DNA of 64,000 bases from Streptacidiphilus jiangxiensis. Its GTDB lineage: Bacteria > Actinomycetota > Actinomycetes > Streptomycetales > Streptomycetaceae. The position numbers were made by a program, and so were the translations under genes. Shown here one piece after another: positions 18,260-26,728 of this stretch. Under the pieces are notes generated by a model. The model did not search any database. It saw only the letters and a list, made by a program, of their open reading frames with translations, and was not told where the DNA came from. Where the stretch lies: assembly GCF_900109465.1 (NCBI RefSeq), contig NZ_FOAZ01000008.1, positions 124,001 to 188,000 of the forward strand, given 5' to 3'. Position 1 is the stretch's first letter. Each line of letters starts with the position of its first letter.

Positions 18260-18291
18260 GAGGGCGGCCCGGGATCTCCCGGGCCGCCCTC
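18260..18291 (+). terminator. strong terminator after the bldG operon
   Basis: Perfect 15-bp stem (GAGGGCGGCCCGGGA with its complement) and a 2-base centre. It sits between convergent genes, so it may serve both strands. Confidence 0.9.
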
Positions 18292-18332
18292 GTCCGTCTG
18301 CTCACGTCTGCCACATCGGTTCACGACGGTCG

Positions 18333-18863
18333 TCAGGCGTAGTAGCCCTGGACGTCCGCCAGCAGATCCATGCTGCCGGCCTGGTTGTACAGGTCGACGT
18401 AGCCGTCGCTGCCGACCGGTACCTCCACCCTGACCGTGGCCGGCAGGCCACGGCCCGCCTCGACCGCCGCGCCCGCCGGACGCGCGGTGTTCTCGGCGAA
18501 GGCGGTGACAGCGGTGTTGGCCGTGGCGTTCAGTGCGGTGAGACTCAGCAGCACCGTCCTGGCGCCGACCGGGACTCCGGCCACGCCCAGGACCTTGAGC
18601 CGCAGCACCTTGCCGCCGTCGAGCTGTCCCTTGGGCGCGCCGACGGCGTAGCGCGTGTCCAGCACGTGTGCCGGTGCGAGCGGGAAGTACGAGGTGGGCG
18701 TGGGCGCCTCGCCGTAGTAGCCCAGCCATCGGCGGGCGGGTGGCTGAAAACCGTCCAACTGTTCGCCAGGGACGGTCCAATGACGGAGGAAAGTCCCTCT
18801 CGTCACTTCCATCACAGTTTTCATTTGTTGTACTAATTGCCGCACATACCCTGTTTTGATCAT
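18333..18863 (-). CDS. truncated surface-protein C-terminal domain, TTA-containing ORF
   Basis: 176 aa from ATG 18863, with AGGA upstream. Residues about 50-176 match the tail domain found at the end of many large secreted Streptomyces proteins: YFPLAPAHVLDTR, then ...GAPKGQL..., GVPVGARTV, ending GYVDLYNQAGSMDLLADVQGYYA. The first about 45 codons are AT-rich and unlike their neighbours, carry a TTA leucine codon (18834-18836) and encode no signal peptide or catalytic domain. It is probably the 3' remnant of a larger gene joined to foreign 5' sequence; expression, if any, would depend on the bldA tRNA. Confidence 0.5.
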   Translation of the reverse strand: MIKTGYVRQLVQQMKTVMEVTRGTFLRHWTVPGEQLDGFQPPARRWLGYYGEAPTPTSYFPLAPAHVLDTRYAVGAPKGQLDGGKVLRLKVLGVAGVPVGARTVLLSLTALNATANTAVTAFAENTARPAGAAVEAGRGLPATVRVEVPVGSDGYVDLYNQAGSMDLLADVQGYYA

Positions 18864-18986
18864 GCGGCGGATTCCTACAATCGCGGCCTGCCACTTGCCC
18901 GCGCTGCCGAGCGGTCCGCGCCTTCCCCCGGCCCCATGACCCCGGGATTCCGCTTGGCGCACGAGCCAGACGTCATGGGAGGACGA

Positions 18987-21431
18987 ATGGCCGGGCTCTA
19001 TCTCTCCGGCGCTCCATCAGGAGTGACGGCCGTGCTCACCGGGTCGGACCGGGTCGTGGTCGTCATCGTCGCCGTCGTCGCCGTAGCCGCGCTGGGTGTC
19101 GCGTGGCTGCTGGTCCGTCAGGTACTGGCAGCGGATCAGGGCACCGACACCATGAAGCAGATCGCCGCCGCCGTTCAGGAGGGCGCCAACGCCTACCTGG
19201 CCCGGCAGTTCCGCACGCTCGGCGCCTTCGCCGTCGTCGTGCCCTGCCTGCTGCTGGTACTGCCGGCCGACGACTGGTCGCAGCGGATCGGACGCTCGCT
19301 CTTCTTCGTCGTCGGCGCCGCCTTCTCGGCGGTCACCGGCTACGTCGGCATGCAGCTCGCCGTGCGCAGCAACGTGCGCGTCGCCGCCGCGGCGCGGGCC
19401 GCCACCCCTGCCGAGGGCGAGACGCAGGCACCCGACGTGCGGGCCGTGTCGCACCGCGCGATGCGGATCGCGTTCCGCACCGGCGGCGTCGTGGGCATGT
19501 TCACCGTCGGTCTCGGCCTGCTCGGGGCGTCCGTCGTGGTGCTGATCTATCGGGAGAACGCACCCAAGGTGCTGGAGGGGTTCGGCTTCGGTGCCGCCCT
19601 GCTCGCGATGTTCATGCGTGTCGGCGGCGGCATCTTCACCAAGGCCGCCGACGTCGGCGCCGACCTGGTCGGCAAGGTCGAGCAGGGCATCCCCGAGGAC
19701 GACCCGCGCAACGCCGCGACGATCGCCGACAACGTCGGCGACAACGTGGGCGACTGCGCCGGGATGGCCGCGGACCTGTTCGAGTCCTACGCCGTCACGC
19801 TCGTCGCCGCGCTCATCCTCGGCGTCAGCGCGTTCGGGGACCACGGGCTCGCCTTCCCGCTGCTGGTTCCGGGCATCGGCGTCGTCACCGCCGTACTGGG
19901 GATCTTCGCCGTCTCGCCGCGCAGCGGCGACCGCTCCGGGATGACGGCGATCAACCGCGGGTTCTTCCTCTCCGCCGTCGTCTCCCTGGCCCTGGTGGCC
20001 GTGGCGGTCTTCGCCTTCCTGCCCGGAAGCTTCGCCGAGCTCAAGGGCGTCTCCCCGACCATCGCCACCCACAGCGGCAACCCGCGCGTCTTCGCCCTGG
20101 TGGCCGTCGCGATCGGGATCGTGCTCGCCGCCGCCATCCAGCAGCTCACCGGCTACTTTACCGAGACCAACCGGCGCCCCGTCCAGGACATCGGCAAGAC
20201 CTCGCTGACCGGCCCCGCCACCGTCATCCTCGCTGGCATCTCCGTCGGCCTGGAGTCCGCGGTCTACTCCGCGGTCCTGATCGGAGCGGCGGTCTACGGC
20301 GTCTTCCTGCTCGGCGGCGGATCGCTCACGCTCTCCCTCTTCGCCGTCGCACTGGCCGGCACCGGCCTGCTCACCACCGTCGGCGTCATCGTCGCGATGG
20401 ACACCTTCGGCCCCGTCTCCGACAATGCCCAGGGGATCGCCGAGATGTCCGGCGACGTGACCGGCGCCGGGGCCCAGGTGCTGACGGAGCTGGACGCCGT
20501 CGGCAACACCACCAAGGCCATCACCAAGGGCATCGCCATCGCCACCGCCGTGCTCGCCGCGACAGCGCTGTTCGGGTCGTTCACCGACGCCATCGGTACG
20601 GCCGAGACGCAGATCGGCTCCGCGGCGCACGGGTTGAGCCTCAGCCTGGACATCTCCCAACCCAACAACCTCGTCGGCCTGCTGCTCGGGGCAGCCGTCG
20701 TCTTCCTCTTCTCCGGACTCGCCGTCAGCGCCGTCTCCCGCTCCGCCGGTTCGGTGGTCTTCGAGGTGCGCGAGCAGTTCCGTTCCCGGCCCGGGATCAT
20801 GGACGGCTCCGAGAAGCCCGACTACGGGCGGGTGGTCGACATCTGCACCCGCGACGCCCTGCGCGAGCTCGCCACGCCCGGCCTGCTCGCGGTCCTCGCA
20901 CCGATCGCCGTCGGCTTCCTGCTCGGCGTCGGCCCGCTCGGTTCCTACCTCGCCGGGGCGATCGGGGCCGGCACGCTGATGGCGGTCTTCCTGGCCAACT
21001 CCGGCGGCGCCTGGGACAACGCGAAGAAGCTCGTCGAGGACGGACACCACGGCGGCAAGGGCAGCGAGGCCCACGCTGCGACCGTCATCGGCGACACCGT
21101 CGGCGACCCGTTCAAGGACACCGCGGGCCCGGCGATCAACCCGCTGCTGAAGGTGATGAACCTGGTCTCGCTGCTGATCGCGACCGCGATCGTCAAGCTG
21201 GGCTTCGGGGCCCACGCCAACGCTCCGCTGCGGATCGGCATCGCGGTGCTGTGCCTGGCCGTCATCGTGGGTGCCGTGTGGCTGTCCAAGCGACGTGGCG
21301 TCGCGATGGGCGCCGAGGCGGAGGGCGGGGACGGCTCCGGCACGTCGTCCACAGACGGCCGGGAGGGCGTGGCGGCGGGCGGGGCGATCCCGCAGCAGCC
21401 GGATGCGGGGGTGGCCTCGACCGTGCGCTGA
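18987..21431 (+). CDS. hppA: membrane-bound proton-translocating pyrophosphatase
   Basis: 814 aa, about 16 membrane helices. Couples PPi hydrolysis to H+ export. Substrate motifs: DVGADLVGKVEQGIPEDDPR (about 217-236), DNVGDNVGDCAGM (about 250), DNAQGIAEMSGD and, near the C-terminus, NSGGAWDNAKK with GDTVGDPFKDTAGPA. GNTTKAIT at 506-513 has Lys and Thr at the two positions that mark K+-independent H+-PPases. ATG 18987 is preceded by GGGAGGA; the open frame extends upstream without a ribosome site. C-terminal 35 residues are a Gly/Ser tail. Confidence 0.97.
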   Translation: MAGLYLSGAPSGVTAVLTGSDRVVVVIVAVVAVAALGVAWLLVRQVLAADQGTDTMKQIAAAVQEGANAYLARQFRTLGAFAVVVPCLLLVLPADDWSQRIGRSLFFVVGAAFSAVTGYVGMQLAVRSNVRVAAAARAATPAEGETQAPDVRAVSHRAMRIAFRTGGVVGMFTVGLGLLGASVVVLIYRENAPKVLEGFGFGAALLAMFMRVGGGIFTKAADVGADLVGKVEQGIPEDDPRNAATIADNVGDNVGDCAGMAADLFESYAVTLVAALILGVSAFGDHGLAFPLLVPGIGVVTAVLGIFAVSPRSGDRSGMTAINRGFFLSAVVSLALVAVAVFAFLPGSFAELKGVSPTIATHSGNPRVFALVAVAIGIVLAAAIQQLTGYFTETNRRPVQDIGKTSLTGPATVILAGISVGLESAVYSAVLIGAAVYGVFLLGGGSLTLSLFAVALAGTGLLTTVGVIVAMDTFGPVSDNAQGIAEMSGDVTGAGAQVLTELDAVGNTTKAITKGIAIATAVLAATALFGSFTDAIGTAETQIGSAAHGLSLSLDISQPNNLVGLLLGAAVVFLFSGLAVSAVSRSAGSVVFEVREQFRSRPGIMDGSEKPDYGRVVDICTRDALRELATPGLLAVLAPIAVGFLLGVGPLGSYLAGAIGAGTLMAVFLANSGGAWDNAKKLVEDGHHGGKGSEAHAATVIGDTVGDPFKDTAGPAINPLLKVMNLVSLLIATAIVKLGFGAHANAPLRIGIAVLCLAVIVGAVWLSKRRGVAMGAEAEGGDGSGTSSTDGREGVAAGGAIPQQPDAGVASTVR

Positions 21432-21538
21432 TCCGACCACCCGCCGGGTGCCGCGGCGGCCTCGGCGTCCCCGGCGTCCCCGGCGGCCCCGGGCCGACCG
21501 GGAACGGACCGAACCGGAACCCGAGGCCACGAAGGGCG

Positions 21539-21577
21539 GCCCGGGGGCGGGCCTGGAGAAGCGGGCCCGCCCCGGGC
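21539..21577 (+). terminator. terminator after hppA
   Basis: Arms 21539-21553 and 21563-21577 pair over about 14 bp with one bulged G and a 9-base loop. A second hairpin, GCCCCC/GGGGGC at 21591-21611, lies closer to the convergent hydrolase and may terminate it. Confidence 0.75.
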
Positions 21578-21619
21578 GGCACGTGCGCGAGCCCCCACCC
21601 GAGGCGGGGGCGTTCGCCG

Positions 21620-22507
21620 TCAGCCCGCCTGCAGCGCCTCGCCGGCGCGGGCGTTGGCGGCGATGGCCGGCACGATCCGCGGCCACAGCGCGGCGGGAAG
21701 GTCGTGTCCCATGCCCTCGAGGGTGAGCAGCTCGGCCTTGGGCACGGCCGCGGCCGTGGCCCGGCCGCCGCTGACGTCGACGAGGCGGTCCGCCTCCCCG
21801 TGGATGACCAGCGTCGGCGCGACGACCTCGGCGAGCCCGGGGGTCCGGTCCGGCGAGGCGACGATCGCCGCGAGCTGGCGGGCGAAGCCGTCCGAACGGC
21901 TGCTGCGGTCGTAGGCGCGGGCGACGTAGGCGCGCAGCTCCTCCTCGTCACGCGGGTAGTCCGGGGAGCCGATGGTCCTGGACGCCTGCACGTTGGACTC
22001 GATCGCGGTCGCGCGGTCGATCGCGCGAGGGCGCATCAGCACGGCCGCCGCCTCCGGGCTGGGCTGGCCCGTCGTCGGGTCGCCGGGGCGCGACATGATC
22101 GAGCACAGGCTCAGCACCCGCTCGGGGTGATCGATCACCAGCTGCTGGGCGATCATGCCGCCCATCGAGGCGCCGACGACGTGGGCCCGGTCCACGCCCA
22201 GGACGCCCAGCAGGGCCAGCGCGTCGTCGGCCAGGTCCGAGAGCAGATAGGGCGCGCTGGAGGGGTCACCGCCGAAGATCGCGCCGAGGTCGGGCTGCGG
22301 AACGGTGTCGAGGAAGGTCGAGAGCCCCGAGTCACGGTTGTCGTAACGGACCACGTGGAAGCCCTCGACGGCGAGACGACGGCAGAGCCGTTCGTCCCAG
22401 GCGATCATCTGAGCGCCGAGCCCCATGATCAGCAGGAGCGTCGGGTGTTCCGGATCGCCGAAGGTCTCGTATTCCAGCTCGATTCCGTTGACCTGAGCGC
22501 GGGGCAT
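21620..22507 (-). CDS. alpha/beta hydrolase
   Basis: 295 aa from ATG 22507, preceded by GGAGGG. Oxyanion region LLIMGLGAQ, nucleophile elbow GASMGGM with Ser near 103, acid HGEADRL near 240 and catalytic His in GMGHDLP. The layout resembles the RdmC/aclacinomycin methylesterase group of Streptomyces, but the gene is not in a polyketide cluster and the substrate is unknown. Cytoplasmic, no signal peptide. It diverges from a lipoprotein gene. Confidence 0.88.
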   Translation of the reverse strand: MPRAQVNGIELEYETFGDPEHPTLLLIMGLGAQMIAWDERLCRRLAVEGFHVVRYDNRDSGLSTFLDTVPQPDLGAIFGGDPSSAPYLLSDLADDALALLGVLGVDRAHVVGASMGGMIAQQLVIDHPERVLSLCSIMSRPGDPTTGQPSPEAAAVLMRPRAIDRATAIESNVQASRTIGSPDYPRDEEELRAYVARAYDRSSRSDGFARQLAAIVASPDRTPGLAEVVAPTLVIHGEADRLVDVSGGRATAAAVPKAELLTLEGMGHDLPAALWPRIVPAIAANARAGEALQAG

Positions 22508-22643
22508 GTGGCCCTCCGTGTCTGACGCGTTCGGAGCCGAGGTGTTCGGCGTCTGCTCGGGCACGGTATCGAGGGAGACCTGCGCCGGAAAAGGGCGACA
22601 GTGTAGGTTCCCAAGCTGGGTCAAAGCGTGGGAAGGGGACCCG

Positions 22644-23447
22644 GTGAGCTGGTCGGAGCTGGTGGCGGCGTCGGAGCAGGAGCCCGTTGCGGGTGCGGGG
22701 ACAGGCCGCGAGGCCGCCGCGTCGCGGGGAGGTACGGCGGGCCGCACCGTCGGCCGGGTCGTGGTCGCCGCCCTGGCGGCCACTTTCGTGGGACTCGCCA
22801 CGGCCGCGTGCGGAGGCAGTGACAGCAGCTCCAAGCTCGACGCCTGGGCCAAGAGCGTCTGCGGTGGCATCGCCACGCCGATCCAGGCGGTGTCGGACGC
22901 GAAGGCCGACACCGGAAAGATCATTCCGGGGGAGACCCCGACCCAGCTCCAGGTCCGCCTTGCGACCGACATGGGCAAGCTGGCGGCAGCGAACCAGCAG
23001 ATAGCGCAGGCGGTTCAGGCGGCGGGCGCGCCGCAGACCACCAACGGCGCGCAGACGCAGGCGGACGCCGTCAGCGAGCTGAACCAGGCTGCGGGGGGCT
23101 TCACCAAGGTCCAGCAGACGGTGAAGTCCCTGCCGGTCAGCGACCAGGCCCGCTTCGCGGCCGAGCTGCGCGGCGTCTCCGACCAGATCGGCCAGCTCTC
23201 CACGCAGTCCTCGACGGCGCTGCAGCAGCTCCAGTCGGGAGACCTCGGCGCGGCGCTCGGCCGCCAGTCGGGTTGCGCGGCGCCGAGCGGAAGCCCGACG
23301 GCCGACGCTTCGACGGCCGCGCCGGGCGCCTCGTCCTCCGGCGCTGCGGCAGCGTCCGGATCCGCGTCCGCCGGGTCCTCGGCGCACAGCTCGGGCAAGC
23401 CGAGCGGCAAGGCGTCCACGAAGCCCTCCGCCTCCGCCACGCACTGA
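22644..23447 (+). CDS. small secreted lipoprotein
   Basis: 267 aa from GTG 22644 after GGAAGGGGA. Twenty-odd charged residues precede a hydrophobic helix (VVVAALAATFVGLATAAC) with a lipobox-like TAAC, so the mature protein starts at Cys about 59. Residues 60-205 are helical and Gln/Ala-rich (AANQQIAQAVQAAG, AALQQLQSG) and probably form a coiled or helical bundle. From about 210 to the end is a Ser/Ala/Gly/Lys low-complexity tail. Function unknown. Confidence 0.75.
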   Translation: MSWSELVAASEQEPVAGAGTGREAAASRGGTAGRTVGRVVVAALAATFVGLATAACGGSDSSSKLDAWAKSVCGGIATPIQAVSDAKADTGKIIPGETPTQLQVRLATDMGKLAAANQQIAQAVQAAGAPQTTNGAQTQADAVSELNQAAGGFTKVQQTVKSLPVSDQARFAAELRGVSDQIGQLSTQSSTALQQLQSGDLGAALGRQSGCAAPSGSPTADASTAAPGASSSGAAAASGSASAGSSAHSSGKPSGKASTKPSASATH

Positions 23448-23901
23448 CGCCCCACGCCTCACCCCGCCGCCTGGGTCCGCCGCCTGTCGCGCAGCGCCTT
23501 ACGCCTGCCGACCACGGCCTGAGGCCCCAGGCACGATGGCCCAGCGCGGACCAGCTTGGCGCTGGCCTGCCTGGTGCTGACCAGCTTGGCGCTGGCCTGC
23601 CTGGTGCTGACCAGCTTGGCGCTGACCTGCCCGTCGCTGACCGGCTCGGCGTGGCCTGTGCCCGCCGCTGGCCTGCTTGGCGCTGACCTGCTTGGCGCTG
23701 GCCTGCCTAGCGCCGACCTGCTTGGCGCTGATCGGATCAGCGCGGCCCGTGCGCGCCGTCGCTGGCCGGCCCGGCGGGGCCTACGCCGCCGCCCGTGTGC
23801 GGGCCGGTGCGTGGGGCCTCAGGTGCCGGAGTGCGCCGGAGTTGACGCGGCGCAGGCGCGATGGCGGCGAGTCGAGGGGTGGTGTCGGGGAGAATGGCGG
23901 C
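23448..23901 (+). repeat. tandem repeat tract, probable pentapeptide-repeat gene remnant
   Basis: Within 23551-23640 a 30-base unit (CCAGCTTGGCGCTGGCCTGC...) occurs twice identically and a third time with three changes; 15-base half units continue to about 23740. One frame reads ADQLGAGLPGADQLGAGLPG, and after a frame change at about 23655 another reads AGLLGADLLGAGLPSADLLG. Both are the A(D/N)LXX pattern of pentapeptide-repeat proteins. No start codon or ribosome site is in frame, and stops interrupt both frames. Read as a decayed gene rather than a promoter. Confidence 0.6.
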
Positions 23902-25545
23902 GTGACGACCAGTTCTTCCCCCGAGATGCCCGACATGCCCGAGGTACCCGACATGCCGGAGGCGTCCGCGGCCAGCGCCGCAGCCCTGCCCGTGGTGGAC
24001 GCGGCGCGGATCGCGCGGCTGCGGGAGGCCTTCGTGGCGGCCGGCTACACCGCCGACGGCTGCCTGGAGCTGCTCGGGGGCGCGGCCTATGCCGCGCTCG
24101 CGCGGAGCGAGAGCGTGCCCGCGCTGCGGGCGACCGCGGGACCGGGGGCCCTGGCGACGCTGGTGCGGATGTTCCTGCTGCAGCGGGAGGTGTCCTACCC
24201 GCAGGCCGCGCTGGCGCTGCCCGTGGACGAGGCGCTGGCGGACGGCTGGCTGACCCGCACGGTGGACGGCGGCGTGCGGGCGACCGTGGACGTCCGGCCC
24301 TACGCCAACGACATCGCGGGCGAGTCCGAGGCCGCCGACGCGTGGATCGTCTCGGACCTCGGCTGCGCGGTCGGCGGGGCCGGCGGCATCGGATCCGGTG
24401 CCGCGACGGACCAGGGTGTGCCGCGCGGCGAGCTCGTGCTGGGTGTGGGCGGGGCGTCGACCACGCTGGCCAACATCACCGTGCGCCGCGCCGTCCGCCG
24501 GGCGCTGGACCTGGGGACGGGCTCCGGCATCCAGGCGCTGCACGCCGCCCGCCACGCCGCGCAGGTGGTCGCGACGGACGTGAACCCGAGGGCGCTGCAC
24601 TTCGCGCGGCTCTCCGCCGAGCTCTCCGGCTTCGGGGCGCGGATCGAGGTACGCGAGGGCAGCCTGTTCGAGCCGGTCACCGAGGCCAACGGCGGGGACG
24701 ACGACGCCGGGCGGTTCGACCTGATCGTCTCCAACCCGCCGTTCGTGATCTCGCCCGGCGGGCGCTTCACCTACCGTGACGGCGGGATGGCCGGCGACGA
24801 CCTGTGCCGCAGCCTGGTCGCCCGGGCCGGTGAGCACCTCGCCCCGGGCGGCTACTGCCAGCTGCTGGCCAACTGGCAGCACGTGCGCGGCGAGGACTGG
24901 CGGGACCGGGTGGCCTCCTGGGTCGCCGGGACGGGCTGCGACGCCTGGATCGTGCAGCGCGACGTGCAGGATCCGACCACCTACGCGGAGCTGTGGCTGC
25001 GCGACGGCGGTGACCACCGCGGGCCCCGGGAGGAGTACGAGCGGCGCTACGGGGAGTGGCTGGACGCGTTCGAGGCGGCCAAGGTCGACGGGGTCGGTTT
25101 CGGCTGGATCACGCTGCGCCGCGCACCGGAGGGGGCCGAGCCGGTGGTCCTCGCGGAGGAGTGGCCGCACCCGGTGGAGCAGCCGCTCGGGCCGGTGATC
25201 GAGCAGTGGTTCGCCCGTCAGGACTTCCTGCGGGCGCACGACGACGCCGGCCTGCTGGGCGCCCACTACCGGTTGGCGGACGGGGTCGTGCAGGAGCAGG
25301 TCGGCGCTCCGGGGGAGGAGGACCCGGAGCACGTGATCCTGCGTCAGAACCGTGGCATGCGGCGGGCGACCAAGGTCGACACGGTGGGTGCGGGCTTCGC
25401 GGGGGCCTGCGACGGCTCGCTGCGCGCCGGAGACATCCTGGACGCCATCGCCCGGCTGCTGGAGGAGGACCCGGTGGTCCTGCGCGACCGGGCGCCGGGG
25501 CAGATCCGCCTCCTGGTGGAGCAGGGCTTCCTGTTGCCGCTGTGA
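23902..25545 (+). CDS. large class I methyltransferase (HemK/RsmC-like core)
   Basis: 547 aa from GTG 23902 with GGGGAGA upstream. N-terminal about 200 residues form a helical module ending in a winged-helix-like LPVDEALADGWL; the core has LDLGTGSGIQALHAA (motif I), VVATDVNPRAL, and IVSNPPFVISP. NPPF is the substrate-binding motif of methyltransferases acting on amino groups of nucleic acid or protein. A long C-terminal extension (about 390-547) is specific to this family. The actual target is unknown. The preceding residues include a Met/Pro/Glu repeat (MPDMPEVPDMPE). Confidence 0.85.
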   Translation: MTTSSSPEMPDMPEVPDMPEASAASAAALPVVDAARIARLREAFVAAGYTADGCLELLGGAAYAALARSESVPALRATAGPGALATLVRMFLLQREVSYPQAALALPVDEALADGWLTRTVDGGVRATVDVRPYANDIAGESEAADAWIVSDLGCAVGGAGGIGSGAATDQGVPRGELVLGVGGASTTLANITVRRAVRRALDLGTGSGIQALHAARHAAQVVATDVNPRALHFARLSAELSGFGARIEVREGSLFEPVTEANGGDDDAGRFDLIVSNPPFVISPGGRFTYRDGGMAGDDLCRSLVARAGEHLAPGGYCQLLANWQHVRGEDWRDRVASWVAGTGCDAWIVQRDVQDPTTYAELWLRDGGDHRGPREEYERRYGEWLDAFEAAKVDGVGFGWITLRRAPEGAEPVVLAEEWPHPVEQPLGPVIEQWFARQDFLRAHDDAGLLGAHYRLADGVVQEQVGAPGEEDPEHVILRQNRGMRRATKVDTVGAGFAGACDGSLRAGDILDAIARLLEEDPVVLRDRAPGQIRLLVEQGFLLPL

Positions 25546-25565
25546 CCGCGCCGCCGGGACACATG

Positions 25566-25592
25566 CCCGGGTGAACGTGTCGTTCATCCGGG
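25566..25592 (+). terminator. terminator after the large methyltransferase
   Basis: CCCGGGTGAACG pairs with CGTTCATCCGGG (12 bp, one G-U) over a TGT loop, 20 bases past the stop. Confidence 0.8.
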
Positions 25593-25658
25593 GTTTGCCT
25601 GGCTTTATCCGTACGTAGGCCTGCAGTTGCCGCCGCGCTGACAGCCTGCTGCCGCGAC

Positions 25659-25672
25659 CGATCACGTGATCG
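25659..25672. promoter_or_regulatory. 14-bp perfect palindrome, candidate operator
   Basis: CGATCACGTGATCG, centred 44 bases before the GTG of the DUF3592 gene. A good dimeric-repressor site by form; no consensus match claimed. Confidence 0.45.
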
Positions 25673-25709
25673 ACCATCAGACGGCAGAGCTTGGCGGGGG
25701 CGTGCGAAC

Positions 25710-26213
25710 GTGGGGACACCACTGAGTCTGTTCACGGGGGTGTGGTTCTCCCTGTTCGGAGGCGCTGTCGTCTGGTGGTGCGCCGCGGAGGTGCGCTTGC
25801 GGCGCACCCTGCGGCGCGTCGGCGTGAGCGGCATGGCGCGCGTCGTGGCGGCGGAGGAGATCGAACGCGTCCAGTCGTCCGTCGCCGTGGGCCCGGGCGG
25901 GACGACCGAGGACGGTGCTCCGGCGGGCGAGGTGCCGGAGGGGCCGGAGCTCGACCACGCCGACAACGCGCCGATGCTCAGCTTCGAGGTCGAGGGCCAC
26001 GGTGAGGTGGTCACCCGCCCGCGCGGCTGGACCTCGATCCGGCGTTCCTCCGCCCTCGCGGTCGGCACGCTGGTCCCGATCGCCTACGACCCGCAGCAGC
26101 CGACCAGGGTCGCGTTGGACGGTGTGCCCCAGAGCCGCAGCGACCTGTTCTGGCTCCTGCTCGGCCTCGCCTTCGCCGCCTGCGGTGTGACGCTGCTCGC
26201 AACCGCGTTCTGA
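25710..26213 (+). CDS. DUF3592-type membrane protein
   Basis: 167 aa from GTG 25710. Topology: helix near 5-27, a basic turn (RLRRTLRRVG), an extracytoplasmic or cytosolic beta-rich domain (about 38-135, containing GTLVPIAYDPQQPTRVALDG, the usual DUF3592 signature), and a C-terminal helix (about 147-166). Domain function unknown. Monocistronic between a terminator and the long topA leader. Confidence 0.75.
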   Translation: MGTPLSLFTGVWFSLFGGAVVWWCAAEVRLRRTLRRVGVSGMARVVAAEEIERVQSSVAVGPGGTTEDGAPAGEVPEGPELDHADNAPMLSFEVEGHGEVVTRPRGWTSIRRSSALAVGTLVPIAYDPQQPTRVALDGVPQSRSDLFWLLLGLAFAACGVTLLATAF

Positions 26214-26728
26214 TCCACGCCGCGATTCCTTGCCGCTCGTGCCGATCAGCCGTGTTCGTGCGAACCGCCCGAACCGCCCGAACCGTCCGATCCGCGCGAT
26301 CTGCCCGATCCGCGTGGGCCGACTGACTTATCAGAACGGTGCATGTCCATGCGTCCGGATGGGCAGAGACACGCCGAACGGGTTGGATTCCGCGCCGGAT
26401 TTCCGACGGCCGGTCCTATGATCCGGCTGTCCGGTGCGGACCCGTGCGACGGGCCCACGTCCTCGCCGGGTGTCCGCGACCTGTTCGCAGACCTGATCGT
26501 GCATTCGTGTGACCACGTACGACCCACCGTACGATCCCGCCCGAACAGCGGGAACACGCTCCCTCGGGTTACCGTTCGAGTGGCAGCGGAGGGCTTCCGC
26601 CGGTGACATGTCGGGATCCGTCCGTTTGACAAGGGGCACCGGGGTGCGGTCACACTCCGCATTCAGGACCGTGTCACCGCGAGGCTTGCGGCGACCACCC
26701 CCTCATCGACCGGGAGAGAAGAGCGAAG
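26214..26728. promoter_or_regulatory. long upstream region of topA
   Basis: 515 bases without a credible gene. At 26265-26310 a 9-base motif CCGAACCGC recurs with variation. CGTACG occurs at 26517-26522 and 26529-26534, one helical turn apart and each self-complementary. GGGAGAG at 26712-26718 is the probable ribosome site. The supercoiling-responsive topA promoter is expected here; no exact promoter call is made. Confidence 0.4.

Noticed and set aside
19103-22525. 1,140-codon plus-strand frame overlapping hppA
   Set aside because: Arg/Gly/Pro-rich second-frame translation of hppA and of the convergent hydrolase.
23551-23640. CRISPR-like repeats
   Set aside because: Units are directly adjacent with no unique spacers and there are no cas genes.
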